This document shows, piece by piece, positions 54,301 to 64,000 of a DNA stretch of 64,000 bases. The translations under genes were made by a program, and so were the position numbers. The notes beneath the pieces are model-generated. The model was given only the letters and a program-made list of their open reading frames with translations, had not been told where the DNA came from and did not search any database. How positions within the stretch are numbered: position 1 is the first letter of the stretch; each line of letters begins with the position of its first letter. Where the stretch lies: contig CM062819.1 of NCBI GenBank assembly GCA_031772625.1, positions 827,793,503 to 827,857,502 of the forward strand, read 5' to 3'. The DNA is from Pinus tabuliformis. Taxonomy: Eukaryota > Streptophyta > Pinopsida > Pinales > Pinaceae.

Positions 54301-55917
54301 AGCAAGGGAAACAAAATAATAGGGGTATAAGATAATAAGGACCACATGATACAAAGTTTGAGGGGAGTTACAATAAGCAATGATAGGGTATATACCTAGC
54401 ACTTGTGAATTGTGGAGTGGCAGGGGGGGGGGGGGAATTTACGATGAATTCACCTAACACTTAGAAACAACTTGTCTCAAACTTCTAAAATTAGCTAATT
54501 GTAGAAGAAAAGTTAGAGTAATAAAACTAGAGTATTGAAATAGAAAATAAGGAGTATAAAAATATAAATTGACTAACAATTTTACTGAAAAAATGGGAGC
54601 TAGGCTTGGGTAGGAGAACATTTCCATCAATACATCTTAAAGCTTCTACTACTATTGTGAACCCTAGACTTATACAATCAACAATGGATTAAAACAACCA
54701 AATACCTTCTTGCTCCATGATGGCTCACAAATTTGTCAACTTTACAAAATCATTCCTAGACATGTAGGATGAATGGGATAGTTCTTAATTAATTACTTGC
54801 ATCCTCCCTCTACTCTTGTGTCACACTATGCTTGTATGCGCTAGTATGTATATAAGGCTTCTCAAGACATGTGGGGAGTATAATAGTACTAGTGTGCGAC
54901 ACCACATTAGGGTGTAACAAAATACTTTTTGACGCCCTAAAATCCCAATTTTTTTTTACCTTAAATCAGCACATTGACTATGATTTGTAGGAAATTCAAT
55001 GCATATTATAGTATTACAAAGTCCTACTAAGATGGCTTGAGAATTAAATAACCCCACATTTTTTTATAGCTTGTATATAAATCACCAACCACACAAACTA
55101 TTCAACAATGAACCTCTAGGTATTAATGATGCTTTTTGATATCATATAAAGCAATGTTTTCATGAAAGGGAACCACATTTTAAATTTTGTAGAAATATGG
55201 TGATATACTTGCAATTTCTCAAGAAATTTTAATCTAAATCAAGAGACACAATTCTACTCTATCGATATCTATATTTCAATTCACAATTTAGAACAACAAT
55301 CTCAGACATGCAATAAGAAATAACACACATGAACATTATTTTTGGAACCCAACTGGGAAAAACCATTTGAGCCTCTTTGCATTAAATAGATGAATAGATA
55401 TGTATTACAATTGCTAGCTCAATATTAGCTCAACTTGCAAGTGAATAACCTATCTCTCTACTCAATGAGAAGCTCTGACCCATAATTTGTCAATTTCTGC
55501 CTCTGCTTGAGCCCCTATTTCCTTGTGCAATTCCTATATACTTAGCCCCTATTTTTTTAGGAATTATTCCTACCATTGATTACACAATTAAAAAGGTTTG
55601 ATCATTTGTCTGCATGCAACATCTGTACACTCAAACTACTTTACAACTGCTTGTTACACTGCCTTGGAATCTCCACCATAGTTGGGAACTCAAATTCTCT
55701 GCATGCACTAGTTATTTTTGCTTGATTGATCAGTTAACCGAATGATCACTGAGTTAGACTATTGTCCCATTGCAAAACTGACCTTCCACTAGTTTCTCCA
55801 TCTTTTAGAACTAGTTTAACTTAACTCAACTATATATAACTGAACTAGATTACTAAAATTTAGCAATAATACACGCTTAATTGAACTCCAAGCCCTCCAA
55901 CTCAAAAATCCATCGAA
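54301..55917 (-). repeat. Copia-LTR-like right part of copy X
   Basis: Aligns with 61690-63283 of copy Y. In copy Y this sequence leads into the copia 3' LTR start at 63422, so it is probably LTR sequence on the minus strand, truncated here about 140 bases short of the LTR start. Phrases such as AACCCAACTGGGAAAAACC fit a copia LTR. It contains a G14 run at about 54422-54436 that is short in copy Y. The left LTR boundary is not resolved. Confidence 0.5.
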
Positions 55918-56050
55918 TTTGTTAGAAAAAATATAAATACAATTTATTTAGATTTAAAATCCAACTTCATTATTTTATTTCTATTATCTATTCATAATCC
56001 AAATCTCATCTTTAAACTTTTCATTTACAACCCAAATCTAATAGTGAAAC

Positions 56051-57282
56051 ATGGATAAAAATATGATAGATTTGATTCGAACTTATATGCAAGAAGCACA
56101 GATTGAATGTTCTCCTCACATCAATGACCCATACAAGATTCATGTTCCAAATCCTATGTATAAGATGCCTAGATATGAAGAATTGAGAAAAGCTTTGAAA
56201 GAGTCTGGAGGTAAGCCTACGTACAAAATTTCATTAATGGAATACCAAGTTCATATATTTTGATAACAATTCCTCCCAGGTTTTGCAAGCTAGATAAAGA
56301 TGTTTGGATTGCAATAATTACTTTACTCTAGGAGGCAAAGAAATTCTAAAGATTAGAGCTCTATTGAAAAATCTGATATCAACATTAGTGATCCAGTAAG
56401 AGTGTTAAGGCGTTTCTCGGAAGTAGAAGATATAGAGACTGAAATCGCAAAATCAAATAGAATGAGAAGATTGGAAATGGCTTCTGTTAATAGGTTAGAG
56501 AGCATGAATATTGGGAGTAACATTGAGTTTCATCTTGATCCTTTATTACCTACTCAACAATCAAGAACTTATCAATTTCCTAGATTTTATACTCAACAAT
56601 CAAGAACTTATCAATATCCCATATTTGATTTATTGCAACAACAAAAACAAGGAAAACTGGTTGAACAATCCACAAGTGGTGCCCAACATCTGCATCCCCT
56701 TCTATTGAAAGTAATTTGATGGCAGTTTTTTCTTCTAATCCACTCAACGACCCCAACACAACTAGTTATACTAGTAGTATTGAAGTATTCCCCACGGGGT
56801 GGCATAGTGAAATTAGTAGTTTTGGTGATACTATTGAGTCAAGGCCACAACTTTTTGCCGATAAATCAAATGAAACAACTACTATTGCAACTCAAGAAAC
56901 TTCCACATTTAGTAATTTATATCCTATGGGTCCATATTCTAATGATCCCATGTTTAATGTTCATTTGTCTAGCAGGGATGTCCAGTTTATCAAATCACAG
57001 GAGCTTTTGCAAGCTTTAACTCTGCCATATATGCAATCACCAAGAGTTGGTAACATTGCTTCAGATATTGCATCAACAATGCCATTTACACAACCACTAG
57101 AAGTTGGTAACGCTGTTTCTGATTCTAATATCAACACATCTGGGTCGAGTAGGTAGGTTACAAACTAGTCTAACAATGGTGAAGACACCAATGAAGTTGA
57201 AGAATTGAGGGCTCTGCTTTATAGTCCATTGACAAAATCTTCAATAGATGTATTGAACTGCTGTCTAGAAAGAAGAAAGAGT
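56051..57282 (+). pseudogene. Gln-rich protein pseudogene, copy Y (unidentified)
   Basis: Better preserved at the 5' end than copy X. 56051-56263 reads MDKNMIDLIRTYMQEAQIEC, then NPMYKMPRYEELRKALKESG, followed by a possible intron (about 56264-56400). The frame then gives VLRRFSEVEDIETEIAKSNR, a Gln-rich region with TQQSRTY twice (56402-56719), a shift, and 56716-57156 with ESRPQLFADKSNETT and LLQALTLPYMQSPRVGN. TAG at 57154 breaks the end that is intact in copy X. The two copies damage different places, so the parental gene was complete at duplication time or nearly so. Family not recognised. Confidence 0.55.
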
Positions 57283-58924
57283 AATTAACACATGACGTAA
57301 ATTTGCTCCATATAAAGAGGCATATGATGTAGTATGGCATAATTATATAGTATGATAGATAATAGTTTACATGATACAAAGTAATGTAAATTTTTAAATT
57401 TGTTATATATATGCATAACAATATAAGTTTATTATAGAAACATGCATGTGGATTTAGAACATTTTTTATTGTTAACTAATATTCACCATTTTACACAAAA
57501 TTATGAATAAATTTCTAGTTTTAATAAATTTAGAAGACATTTTGAGGTTTGTTTGTTTGTTTTTGTTTTTGTTTTTTTGTTTGGTGTATTTTTTTGTTTT
57601 GTTTGAGTTAGTCCAATTATCGGGCTTAGGGCACACTAGCCCTTAATATGGCTAGATTTTTGCCCACAAAATTTTGAACCAGTAAACTTCCCATCATAGA
57701 ATAACTTAATAGTACATCCATCACTGTCAATTATAGACCCCATGAATATACATATATTGATGTGATAGTAACTAGTTACATAGTAACCAAATCTTATAGT
57801 TCTGAACATAGGAGATGATTGAAGACAAGAGCGGGTTAAGGAACAGAAGCAAGGCACCATCTTCTGTCTTTTCCAAGTCTTCTATTTTTTTTGCAGCTTT
57901 TCCAATATTTCTAGTTTTTACAGTTGTCATTTTGTGATACTTGGACTCGGAACATTCTAGATGTGCATGTTAATCAGTTGGTTAGAAATACTAGTGTTTT
58001 ATGTGTTTTTAAGTATAATGGCTATAATACTTTTCTATTAAAAATTTATTTATTTGGAAAAACAAAACTCCCCACATATAATTTTTTCACATATCATAGT
58101 ATTAATGTGATTTTGATTTATATTACACATTTTACAATTGGTTCAAAGTAACCTTATATTTTATTTGTAATATAATCAATAAAAATCTTCACAAATAATT
58201 TTTTCACATATCATAGTTTTAATGTGATTTTGAATTATATTACACATTTTACAATTGGTTGAAAGAAATCTTATATTTTATTTATCATATGATTAGCTTT
58301 AATTTATTTTAATTTTGGATTTACTGAGTGCTTAAAAGTATCAAATCTTTTTTTATTTTAAAAGAGATTTACACCTGAAGAAATTTGGAGTTAAAATAGA
58401 TTAAGCTCGTTTAATAGTTAATTATAATTATAATTATTAATTTTAATATATTATGTACATTGATTGTCAAATGTTTTATTATTAATTATAGCTATTAATT
58501 AATTTCGTTGTTGTTGTTGTTGTTGTAATTTGATCGAGTCAAAATTTATAAGATAAGACATTACAATATCTCTTCCATATTGGTCTAGAGGGTGTCTCTC
58601 AATGTAATGAGTTGCAAATTATAATAATTTTTTGCCAAAATTGCAATATGATAAATTGCAAAAATATAATATTTTTTATTTATTTTACTAAAGTGTGATA
58701 CTTCATAAGATGAAATAAATTGTGATATTTGAATTTAGATATGGTTTTTATTGTGCAGTTCGCTAAAAATGTCATCATGATTTTGATTTAGTTATATTTA
58801 TGTAAACTTTTTTCCATATAAAAGAAAACCCATTAAATTAAATTTAAAATAGATTTTTGAGTTAATAATAATTAAATTTATATAGTTTATTTCAATTTTA
58901 TTGTATTTATCTTATACTGTAAGA
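57283..58924. other. AT-rich non-coding part of copy Y
   Basis: Matches copy X. Has a GTTT-rich run (57548-57603) and a (GTT)n run (58507-58526) that are shorter or absent in copy X. No gene seen. Confidence 0.6.
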
Positions 58925-58940
58925 GAAAGAGTTGTGAATG
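58925..58940. repeat. Left target duplication of the retroposon in copy Y
   Basis: GAAAGAGTTGTGAATG, identical to 60296-60311. Confidence 0.9.
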
Positions 58941-60295
58941 CTTTTTTGTTGTTGTTGGTAAATGATTTACATTCTATTAACAAAAAAGGAATACATAGAG
59001 CACAAGAAAATAAGCACGAAGAGTCATGACCTGAAGGCACCATAGAAGGATATAGAAACCATATGGTCTGCTCCTGAATATGCTCCAGGAGGGAAAAACC
59101 ATACGGTCTGCTCTTGAAGTAGAAGTCTAGTGCCATTGTTGCAATTAAAGAGTCAGACAAAACCAAAACAAGAGGGTTAGGAAGAGCAAATGATAGAGAG
59201 CCACTGCCACTAATCTAACATTGGATTGTTAGAAAAATTAGTGACGATACATATCGATAGCAAAACCAACAACATAGTGGACCTGGTCAAGCTGAGCTAG
59301 CACTAAGTAAGCTAGAGGGAGCATGGACATTCTTCCGCTGAGTGCACTCTCCATTGGAACGACCAATAACCTCTGAGTTTTTCGGGTATGAAGGGGCCAA
59401 ATTTAGGCAGTTCTTCCATGATAAAGAAACTGCATGGATTGGGGTGAAGGGGAGATAATTTATCACTAGGAAGTTGCACGTCCATGGGATAGAGAGAGTT
59501 GTCCCACAAGTCGCTAGTTGGGGAATTACACCATGCAATGTAAATAGTGGATAGCGAAGAAGATCTAGGAGGGACACAGAGTGAAGAAGAGGGACAAGGA
59601 GAGGATGATAAGGGAATATCCAGAGGGAAATCAATTCCTAGGTCGCAAGAGACCACGTGGGGAGGAGTAGAGATGGTCGGAGTGGGCATTGAAGTTAGTA
59701 ATCCTCTTGGTAGTGTTGGAGCAGTCTCATTCTTGTGTGTGGAGGTGTTGGGAAAGGATATTGTGAAGAGCCTAGGGGGAATTGCCCCCATTAAAAACCT
59801 CCTTTGCTTCTAGTTTAGTCACCCTTCAACATATGTGGATAGGGATGTTGTTTTCAAATAAATCCAATTCTAATTCTATTGCTGGGGTAGTAGGAGGGTG
59901 TCCTTGCCCTCGTCCATGATAACCAAGCTGATCCTGATCTCGTTGTCGAATCATTGGAGCAAATTGGAAGGAAATGTGGTTTGTAGGAAAAACAAGGTTC
60001 ATAGGGGTCATGGGAGCTAGACAGGTGGGCATGCAAGATTGAGCTTGGAGCGAGACAACCAAAGGAGAAGGAGGGATACTCAACATTGTTGGCATGACAT
60101 GAAACAATATTGTATACAGGGTGGAGGTTAGGAGCTTGATGGGTTGGAGTGCATGAGGACACGATGAAGGATGAGAGTTAAAGAAGGGTAGGAACATGGG
60201 TGATCGTGCCATGGGGAGAGAATTCCAGGTGGATTGCGAGTTCACTTTAAGTTTGGGCAATGGTTGAGTAATTATTAACACACAGATCTAGGGGG
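58941..60295 (-). mobile_element. LINE-type retroposon, copy Y (1355 bp)
   Basis: Bounded by a perfect 16-bp duplication (58925-58940 and 60296-60311) with a T-rich left edge, so it is a minus-strand, target-primed insertion. Minus-strand frames 60281-59826 and 59791-59312 are Pro/Ser-rich (for example PHALQPIKLLTSTLYTI and STHKNETAPTLPRG), joined by a frameshift near 59800. No RT, endonuclease or zinc knuckle is visible. It is a non-autonomous retroposon or a retrocopy of an unidentified transcript. Confidence 0.75.
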
Positions 60296-60311
60296 GAAAG
60301 AGTTGTGAATG
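60296..60311. repeat. Right target duplication of the retroposon in copy Y
   Basis: GAAAGAGTTGTGAATG, identical to 58925-58940; the X counterpart is 52925-52940. Confidence 0.9.
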
Positions 60312-60999
60312 TTGATTATAGTTTGAAATATTACTTTTTATGTTAATTTTGTTAAACTATAGTGTTTTAATTTGAGAAATACCTCTTGTTATAAATTATG
60401 TGTATTTTGTTTTCTTTATGATAAAAGAAAATAAATTAAATTAAACTTAAATATATTTTTGAGTTAGGAAACACATGTTCTTTAGTACTAGGCCCACTCA
60501 CATTTATACACTGAATGTTATGTTGTTATTAAATTAGAGTAAAAAATGGGAAGGACACCGCCTATCTAACATACATCACCTTCCACTATTAGTACATTAA
60601 ACTTGTGCTTTATCAACTTTATTTCCTCGAGTTAAGATATTATTGCACTCTATTATCCATACCTTAAATTCATCTAACACCCAAAGATAAGTGGATAGAA
60701 AAAATAAATAGATGTTCCAATTTCATGCTCAAATTAACAAAATACCTTTTTTGGTTTGCAAGTGAGTGAGTGTGTTTGTGTGTGTAAGATAGGTATTAAT
60801 AATATGCAAAAAATATTACATTCATATCTAATTGGGGCTTTCCACTAAGGAGACCAAGATCACATCAATTTAGAGAAAAAACAATAAACTCTTTAACTTT
60901 TTGATATTCATAACAAAAAGGACTAATACTCCTAATATCATTCTAGGAAATAAAAGATAGCAACCATGATAGAGTAAGAATTTTAGGCACCATAGAAAA
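60312..60999. other. AT-rich spacer in copy Y
   Basis: No gene seen; matches 52941-53639. Confidence 0.6.
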
Positions 61000-61680
61000 C
61001 ATGACATGACAAAATCAGATTGGCAAGCCTACATAGCTTGGTTTATGTGTCAAGACATTCTTTATATCTCTCAATAGTAGGTGGTCTTCATAAATAATAA
61101 TTCGGTTGGAAGGTGTGCCTTTTGACCCTTGAGCGCACTTTGGAATTTCCATAGAATCATTGTTGCTACCTTGGGGGTTGGATACTATGATATCAATATG
61201 AAAGACTAGTTTAAATATAACTTCAAATTTTTGGTCCATCAAGTTCAATTTATGGAGAATAGCCTCTCGTTGTAGCGTAATTTCCTCCACAATTTGAGCT
61301 ACAAATGATTTGTTGAATCAATAAAATTTAGTGAGCCTAAAGATTTTTGTGTTCCTTATGAGTGATAACCCTTTAGTAGGGATCTAACCCTCAAATTTCG
61401 CTTCAATATACTCTTTATATGGCCTTTTTATTTTTTGTAGATATGAGTTTTGTAATTGTACCATCTTTTCTTTTACTTCAACAAAGAACCTTTCACGGAA
61501 ATCCCTAGCTTCCTTTATGGCATTCTTCTGGGCTTTAGTGACATACCATGATGCCTTCTAAGGGGTAGGTTTTTGGGAATTTTTTCATGGACCCCTCTAA
61601 ATGCCTCTTTTACTGGACTGAGGATCTAATTCATTGCTTATTTTTGTCATATTTAGAAGCCATAGTAGGAGAGGGGCCTT
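61000..61680 (-). pseudogene. Unidentified charged coiled-coil protein pseudogene, copy Y
   Basis: Reading leftward from about 61680: a short segment MTKISNELDPQSSKRG, stops, then VTKAQKNAIKEARDFRERFF and VEVKEKMVQLQNSYLQKIKR in one frame, a stop, then the open 61290-61015 with MEEITLQREAILHKLNLMDQ, FEVIFKLVFHIDI and SKGTPSN-like ends. It is charged and predicted helical. Both copies keep the same order. It lies between the retroposon and copia LTR sequence and may belong to an older element. I do not recognise it. Confidence 0.45.
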
Positions 61681-61689
61681 GAGTAGAAA

Positions 61690-63422
61690 GGGAAGAAAAA
61701 TAATAGGGCTATCAGATAATAGAGGCCACATGATATAGAGTTTGAGGGGAGTTACAATAAGAAATGATAGGGTATATACCTAGCACTTGTGAAGTGGGGA
61801 GGAGCGGGGGTATTTATGAGGAATTCACCTAACACTTAGAAACGACTAGTCTCAAAATTCTAAAAATAACTAATTGTAGATGAAAAGTTAGAGCAATAAA
61901 ACTAGAGTATTGAAATAGAAAGTAAGGAGTACAAAACCATAAAATTGACTAACAAATTTAAAGATAATAGATGGGAGCTAGGCTTGGGCAGGAGGACATT
62001 GCCATCAATATATCTTAAAGCTTCTACTATTGTTGTGACCCCTAGACTTATAAAATCAACAATGGATTAAAACAACAAGATACCTTCTTGCTCCATGATG
62101 GCTCACAAATTTGTCACCTTTACAAAATCTTTCCTAGGCATGTAGGATGAATAGGATGGTTCTTAATTAGTTATTTGCATCCTCCCTCTACTCCTATGTC
62201 ACACTATGCTTGCATGCGCTAGTATGTATATAAGGCTTCTCAAGGCATGTGGGGAGTGTAATAGTCCTAGTGTGCGACACCACATTAGGGTGTAACAGGA
62301 TACATTTTCATGCCTTAAAATCCCTAATTTGTTACCTTAAATCTGTATATTGACTATGATTTGTAGGAAATCAAATGCATATTATTGTATTACAAAGTTC
62401 TACCAAGATGGCTTGAGAATTATATAACCCCACATTTTTTTTATAGCTTCTATATAAATCACTAATCACACATACTATTCAACAATGAACCTCTAGGTAT
62501 CAATGATGCTTGTTGATATCATATAAAGCAATGTTTTCATGAAAGGGAACCACATTTTACTTTTTGTAGAAATATGGTGATAGAATTGCAACTGCTAAAG
62601 AAATTGTAATCTAAATCAAGAGACACAATTCTACTCTATCAATATGTGGAATTCAATTCAAAATTTAGAACAAAAATATCATACATGCAATAAGAAATAA
62701 CACACATGAACAATAATTTTGGAACCTAACTGGGAAAATCCCTTCAAGCCTCTTTGAATTAATTAGATGAATAGATATGTATTACAATTTCTAGGTCAGT
62801 CTGATCTCAAACTGCAAGTGAATAACCTATCTCTCTGCTCAATGAGAAGCTCTGACCCAGACTTAGTCAATTTCTGCCTATGCTTGAGCCCCTATTTCCT
62901 TGCATAATTCCTATAGGATTAGCCCTATTTTTTTTATGAATTATTCCTTCAATTGATTACACAATTCGCAAGGTTTGATCATCTACCCACATGCAACATC
63001 TGTACACTTAAAATAATTTACAACTACTTGTTACACTGCCTTAGAATCTCCACAACAGTTGGGAACTCAAATTCTCTGCATGAACTTGTTATTTTGGGCT
63101 GATTTTTCAGTTAACCAGATGATCACTAAGTTAGACTACTCTCCCACTACACAACTGACCTACCACTAGTTTCTCCATCTGTTAGAACTAGTTTAACTGA
63201 ACTAAATTGATATAACTGAACTAGATTACTAAAATTTAGCAATCACACAAGCTTAAATGAACTCTAAGTCCTCTAACTTGAATTTACTAAGCTAAATGAG
63301 TGACAAGGGCCATGTCACACAAGTTAACTGCATCCAAGTTGTTTGCTGATGTGGAAATTTGAATTTTCTCAATTTTACTAAGGAAAACTCAAATTGAGAT
63401 TTTCTTATTGCACTTCTCAACA
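61690..63422 (-). repeat. Copia 3' LTR and adjoining sequence, copy Y
   Basis: The LTR starts at 63422 on the minus strand with TGTTGAGAAGTGC, directly after the purine tract AAGAGGAAG. It runs leftward; the left boundary is unresolved. 63284-63422 is unique to this side. Confidence 0.55.
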
Positions 63423-63439
63423 CTTCCTCTTAGAAAGAA

Positions 63440-64000
63440 AGGGATTATCAACCACCCCTATTCTTCACTTGTGGAACTCAAACTTCCCTCTTGACAAGGC
63501 CTTTCTTAAGATGTCAACATTGTGTTCCTTTGTCAGGATGTATTGTAGCAACATTATCTGCCTTTGCACATAGTCTCGTAAATGATGATACCAAATATCT
63601 ATATGCTTGGATCAATCATGAAATACTAGATTCTCAGAGAGATTAATGCAACTATGATTATCACAATAGATCATAGTTGGATCCATCATCTGACCAAACA
63701 ATACCACATGTATTTTCTCATCCATATCGTCTCACATGCTGCTTAACTGGAAGCCATGTATTCTGCTTCTGCCGAGATGAGCACCACATATATTTGCTTC
63801 TTATTGTACCAGGAAACCATTGCGGAACCAACCGTGAAAAGTCCACCCGATGTACTCTTTCAGTCAGTTGGACTCCTTGCCCAATCTGCATTTGTGAATC
63901 CATACAACTTCACTCCCTCTGTCCATCTATACCATAAGCCATACTGGGTAGTTCCTCTAAGGTACCATAAAACATGCTTTGCTTCCTTCCAATATAATTT
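63440..64000 (-). pseudogene. Ty1/copia pol fragment, RNase H domain
   Basis: Minus strand from the window end: WKEAKHVLWYLRGTTQYGLW, GFTNADWARSPTD (catalytic Asp), KSTSGGLFTVGSAMVSWYNKK, SAEAEYMA (catalytic Glu), IYCDNHSCINLSENLVFHD (catalytic Asp), then HHLRDYVQRQIMLLQYILTK and the end GVVDNPFLSK. This is the standard copia RNase H. Two stops (near 63713-63720 and 63465) break it. The element continues beyond 64000. Confidence 0.9.

Larger units (their letters stand above)
48502..55917. repeat. Copy X of a 7.4-kb direct tandem duplication
   Basis: Begins TTTGTTAGAAAAATATAAAT and is matched in order, with small insertions and deletions, by copy Y starting at 55918 (period 7416). Matching landmarks: the Gln-rich pseudogene (49013 and 56462), CAACTAGTTATACTAG (49308 and 56758), the 1.35-kb retroposon, and copia-like terminal sequence (55300-55900 and 62690-63270). 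Copy X has one extra 0.2-kb insertion at 50733-50957. Confidence 0.9.
55918..63283. repeat. Copy Y of the 7.4-kb direct tandem duplication
   Basis: Begins TTTGTTAGAAAAAATATAAA and follows copy X directly. The match runs to about 63283, after which copy Y continues into the copia 3' LTR start, whereas copy X ends at the junction 55911-55918. Confidence 0.9.

Noticed and set aside
59547..59813. Plus-strand 88-codon acidic frame in the copy Y retroposon
   Set aside because: Antisense reading of the Pro/Ser-rich minus-strand trace; copy X does not keep it.

Overview
This window looks like nuclear intergenic DNA from a seed plant with a large, repeat-rich genome. The evidence is Ty3/gypsy elements of Tat type (with a second, archaeal-type RNase H) and chromovirus type (with a chromodomain), a plant L1-type LINE with DUF4283-like ORF1 and a terminal RNase H, a Ty1/copia RNase H, primer sites matching plant tRNA-Met and tRNA-Asp, and long AT-rich spacers. 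I cannot fix the species. No intact host gene was found. The only long undamaged ORF (40321-41949, 542 codons) is itself LINE-derived.

Layout. (1) 1-8827: a decayed Tat-lineage element, plus strand, with its 5' LTR cut by the window edge; domain order gag, protease, archaeal-type RNase H, RT, degenerate RNase H, integrase. (2) 8828-15141: AT-rich spacer with small duplications and microsatellites. (3) 15142-28597: three nested elements. A 170-bp foldback element was split by element 2 (15256-28537, TSD TAGAG), a small non-autonomous LTR element that keeps only a coiled-coil leader and a protease. Its 5' LTR was split in turn by element 3 (15756-25168, TSD GTGTG, 2159-bp LTRs), a pol-less Tat/Athila-like element. 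Element 3 carries a gag-like ORF, four covarying stem-loops, many copies of a TCCTGTAGAA motif in both orientations, a three-unit tandem repeat and a decayed segment that looks like captured host coding sequence.

(4) 28598-30940: AT-rich spacer. (5) About 30941-44640: a minus-strand L1-type LINE split twice: by a young chromovirus (31885-37699) whose whole gag-pol frame is broken only by four stop codons, and by an ORF1-only retroposon (40229-42462) with an 18-bp TSD and an A tail. (6) 44641-48501: spacer with three local tandem duplications. (7) 48502-63283: two direct copies of a 7.4-kb unit (period 7416). Each holds an unidentified Gln-rich pseudogene, a 1.35-kb LINE-type retroposon with a 16-bp TSD, an unidentified minus-strand coiled-coil pseudogene and copia LTR sequence. 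(8) 63422-64000: the end of a minus-strand Ty1/copia element that runs out of the window.

Together this is a stratified insertion record. Autonomous elements (Tat, chromovirus, LINE, copia) supply enzymes that the non-autonomous ones (elements 2 and 3, the ORF1-only retroposon, the 1.35-kb retroposon) lack. The most interesting signals are the covarying stem-loop array and palindromic motif family in element 3, the ORF1-only retroposon, and the possible host-gene capture. All identities are by eye; no alignment or search was run.
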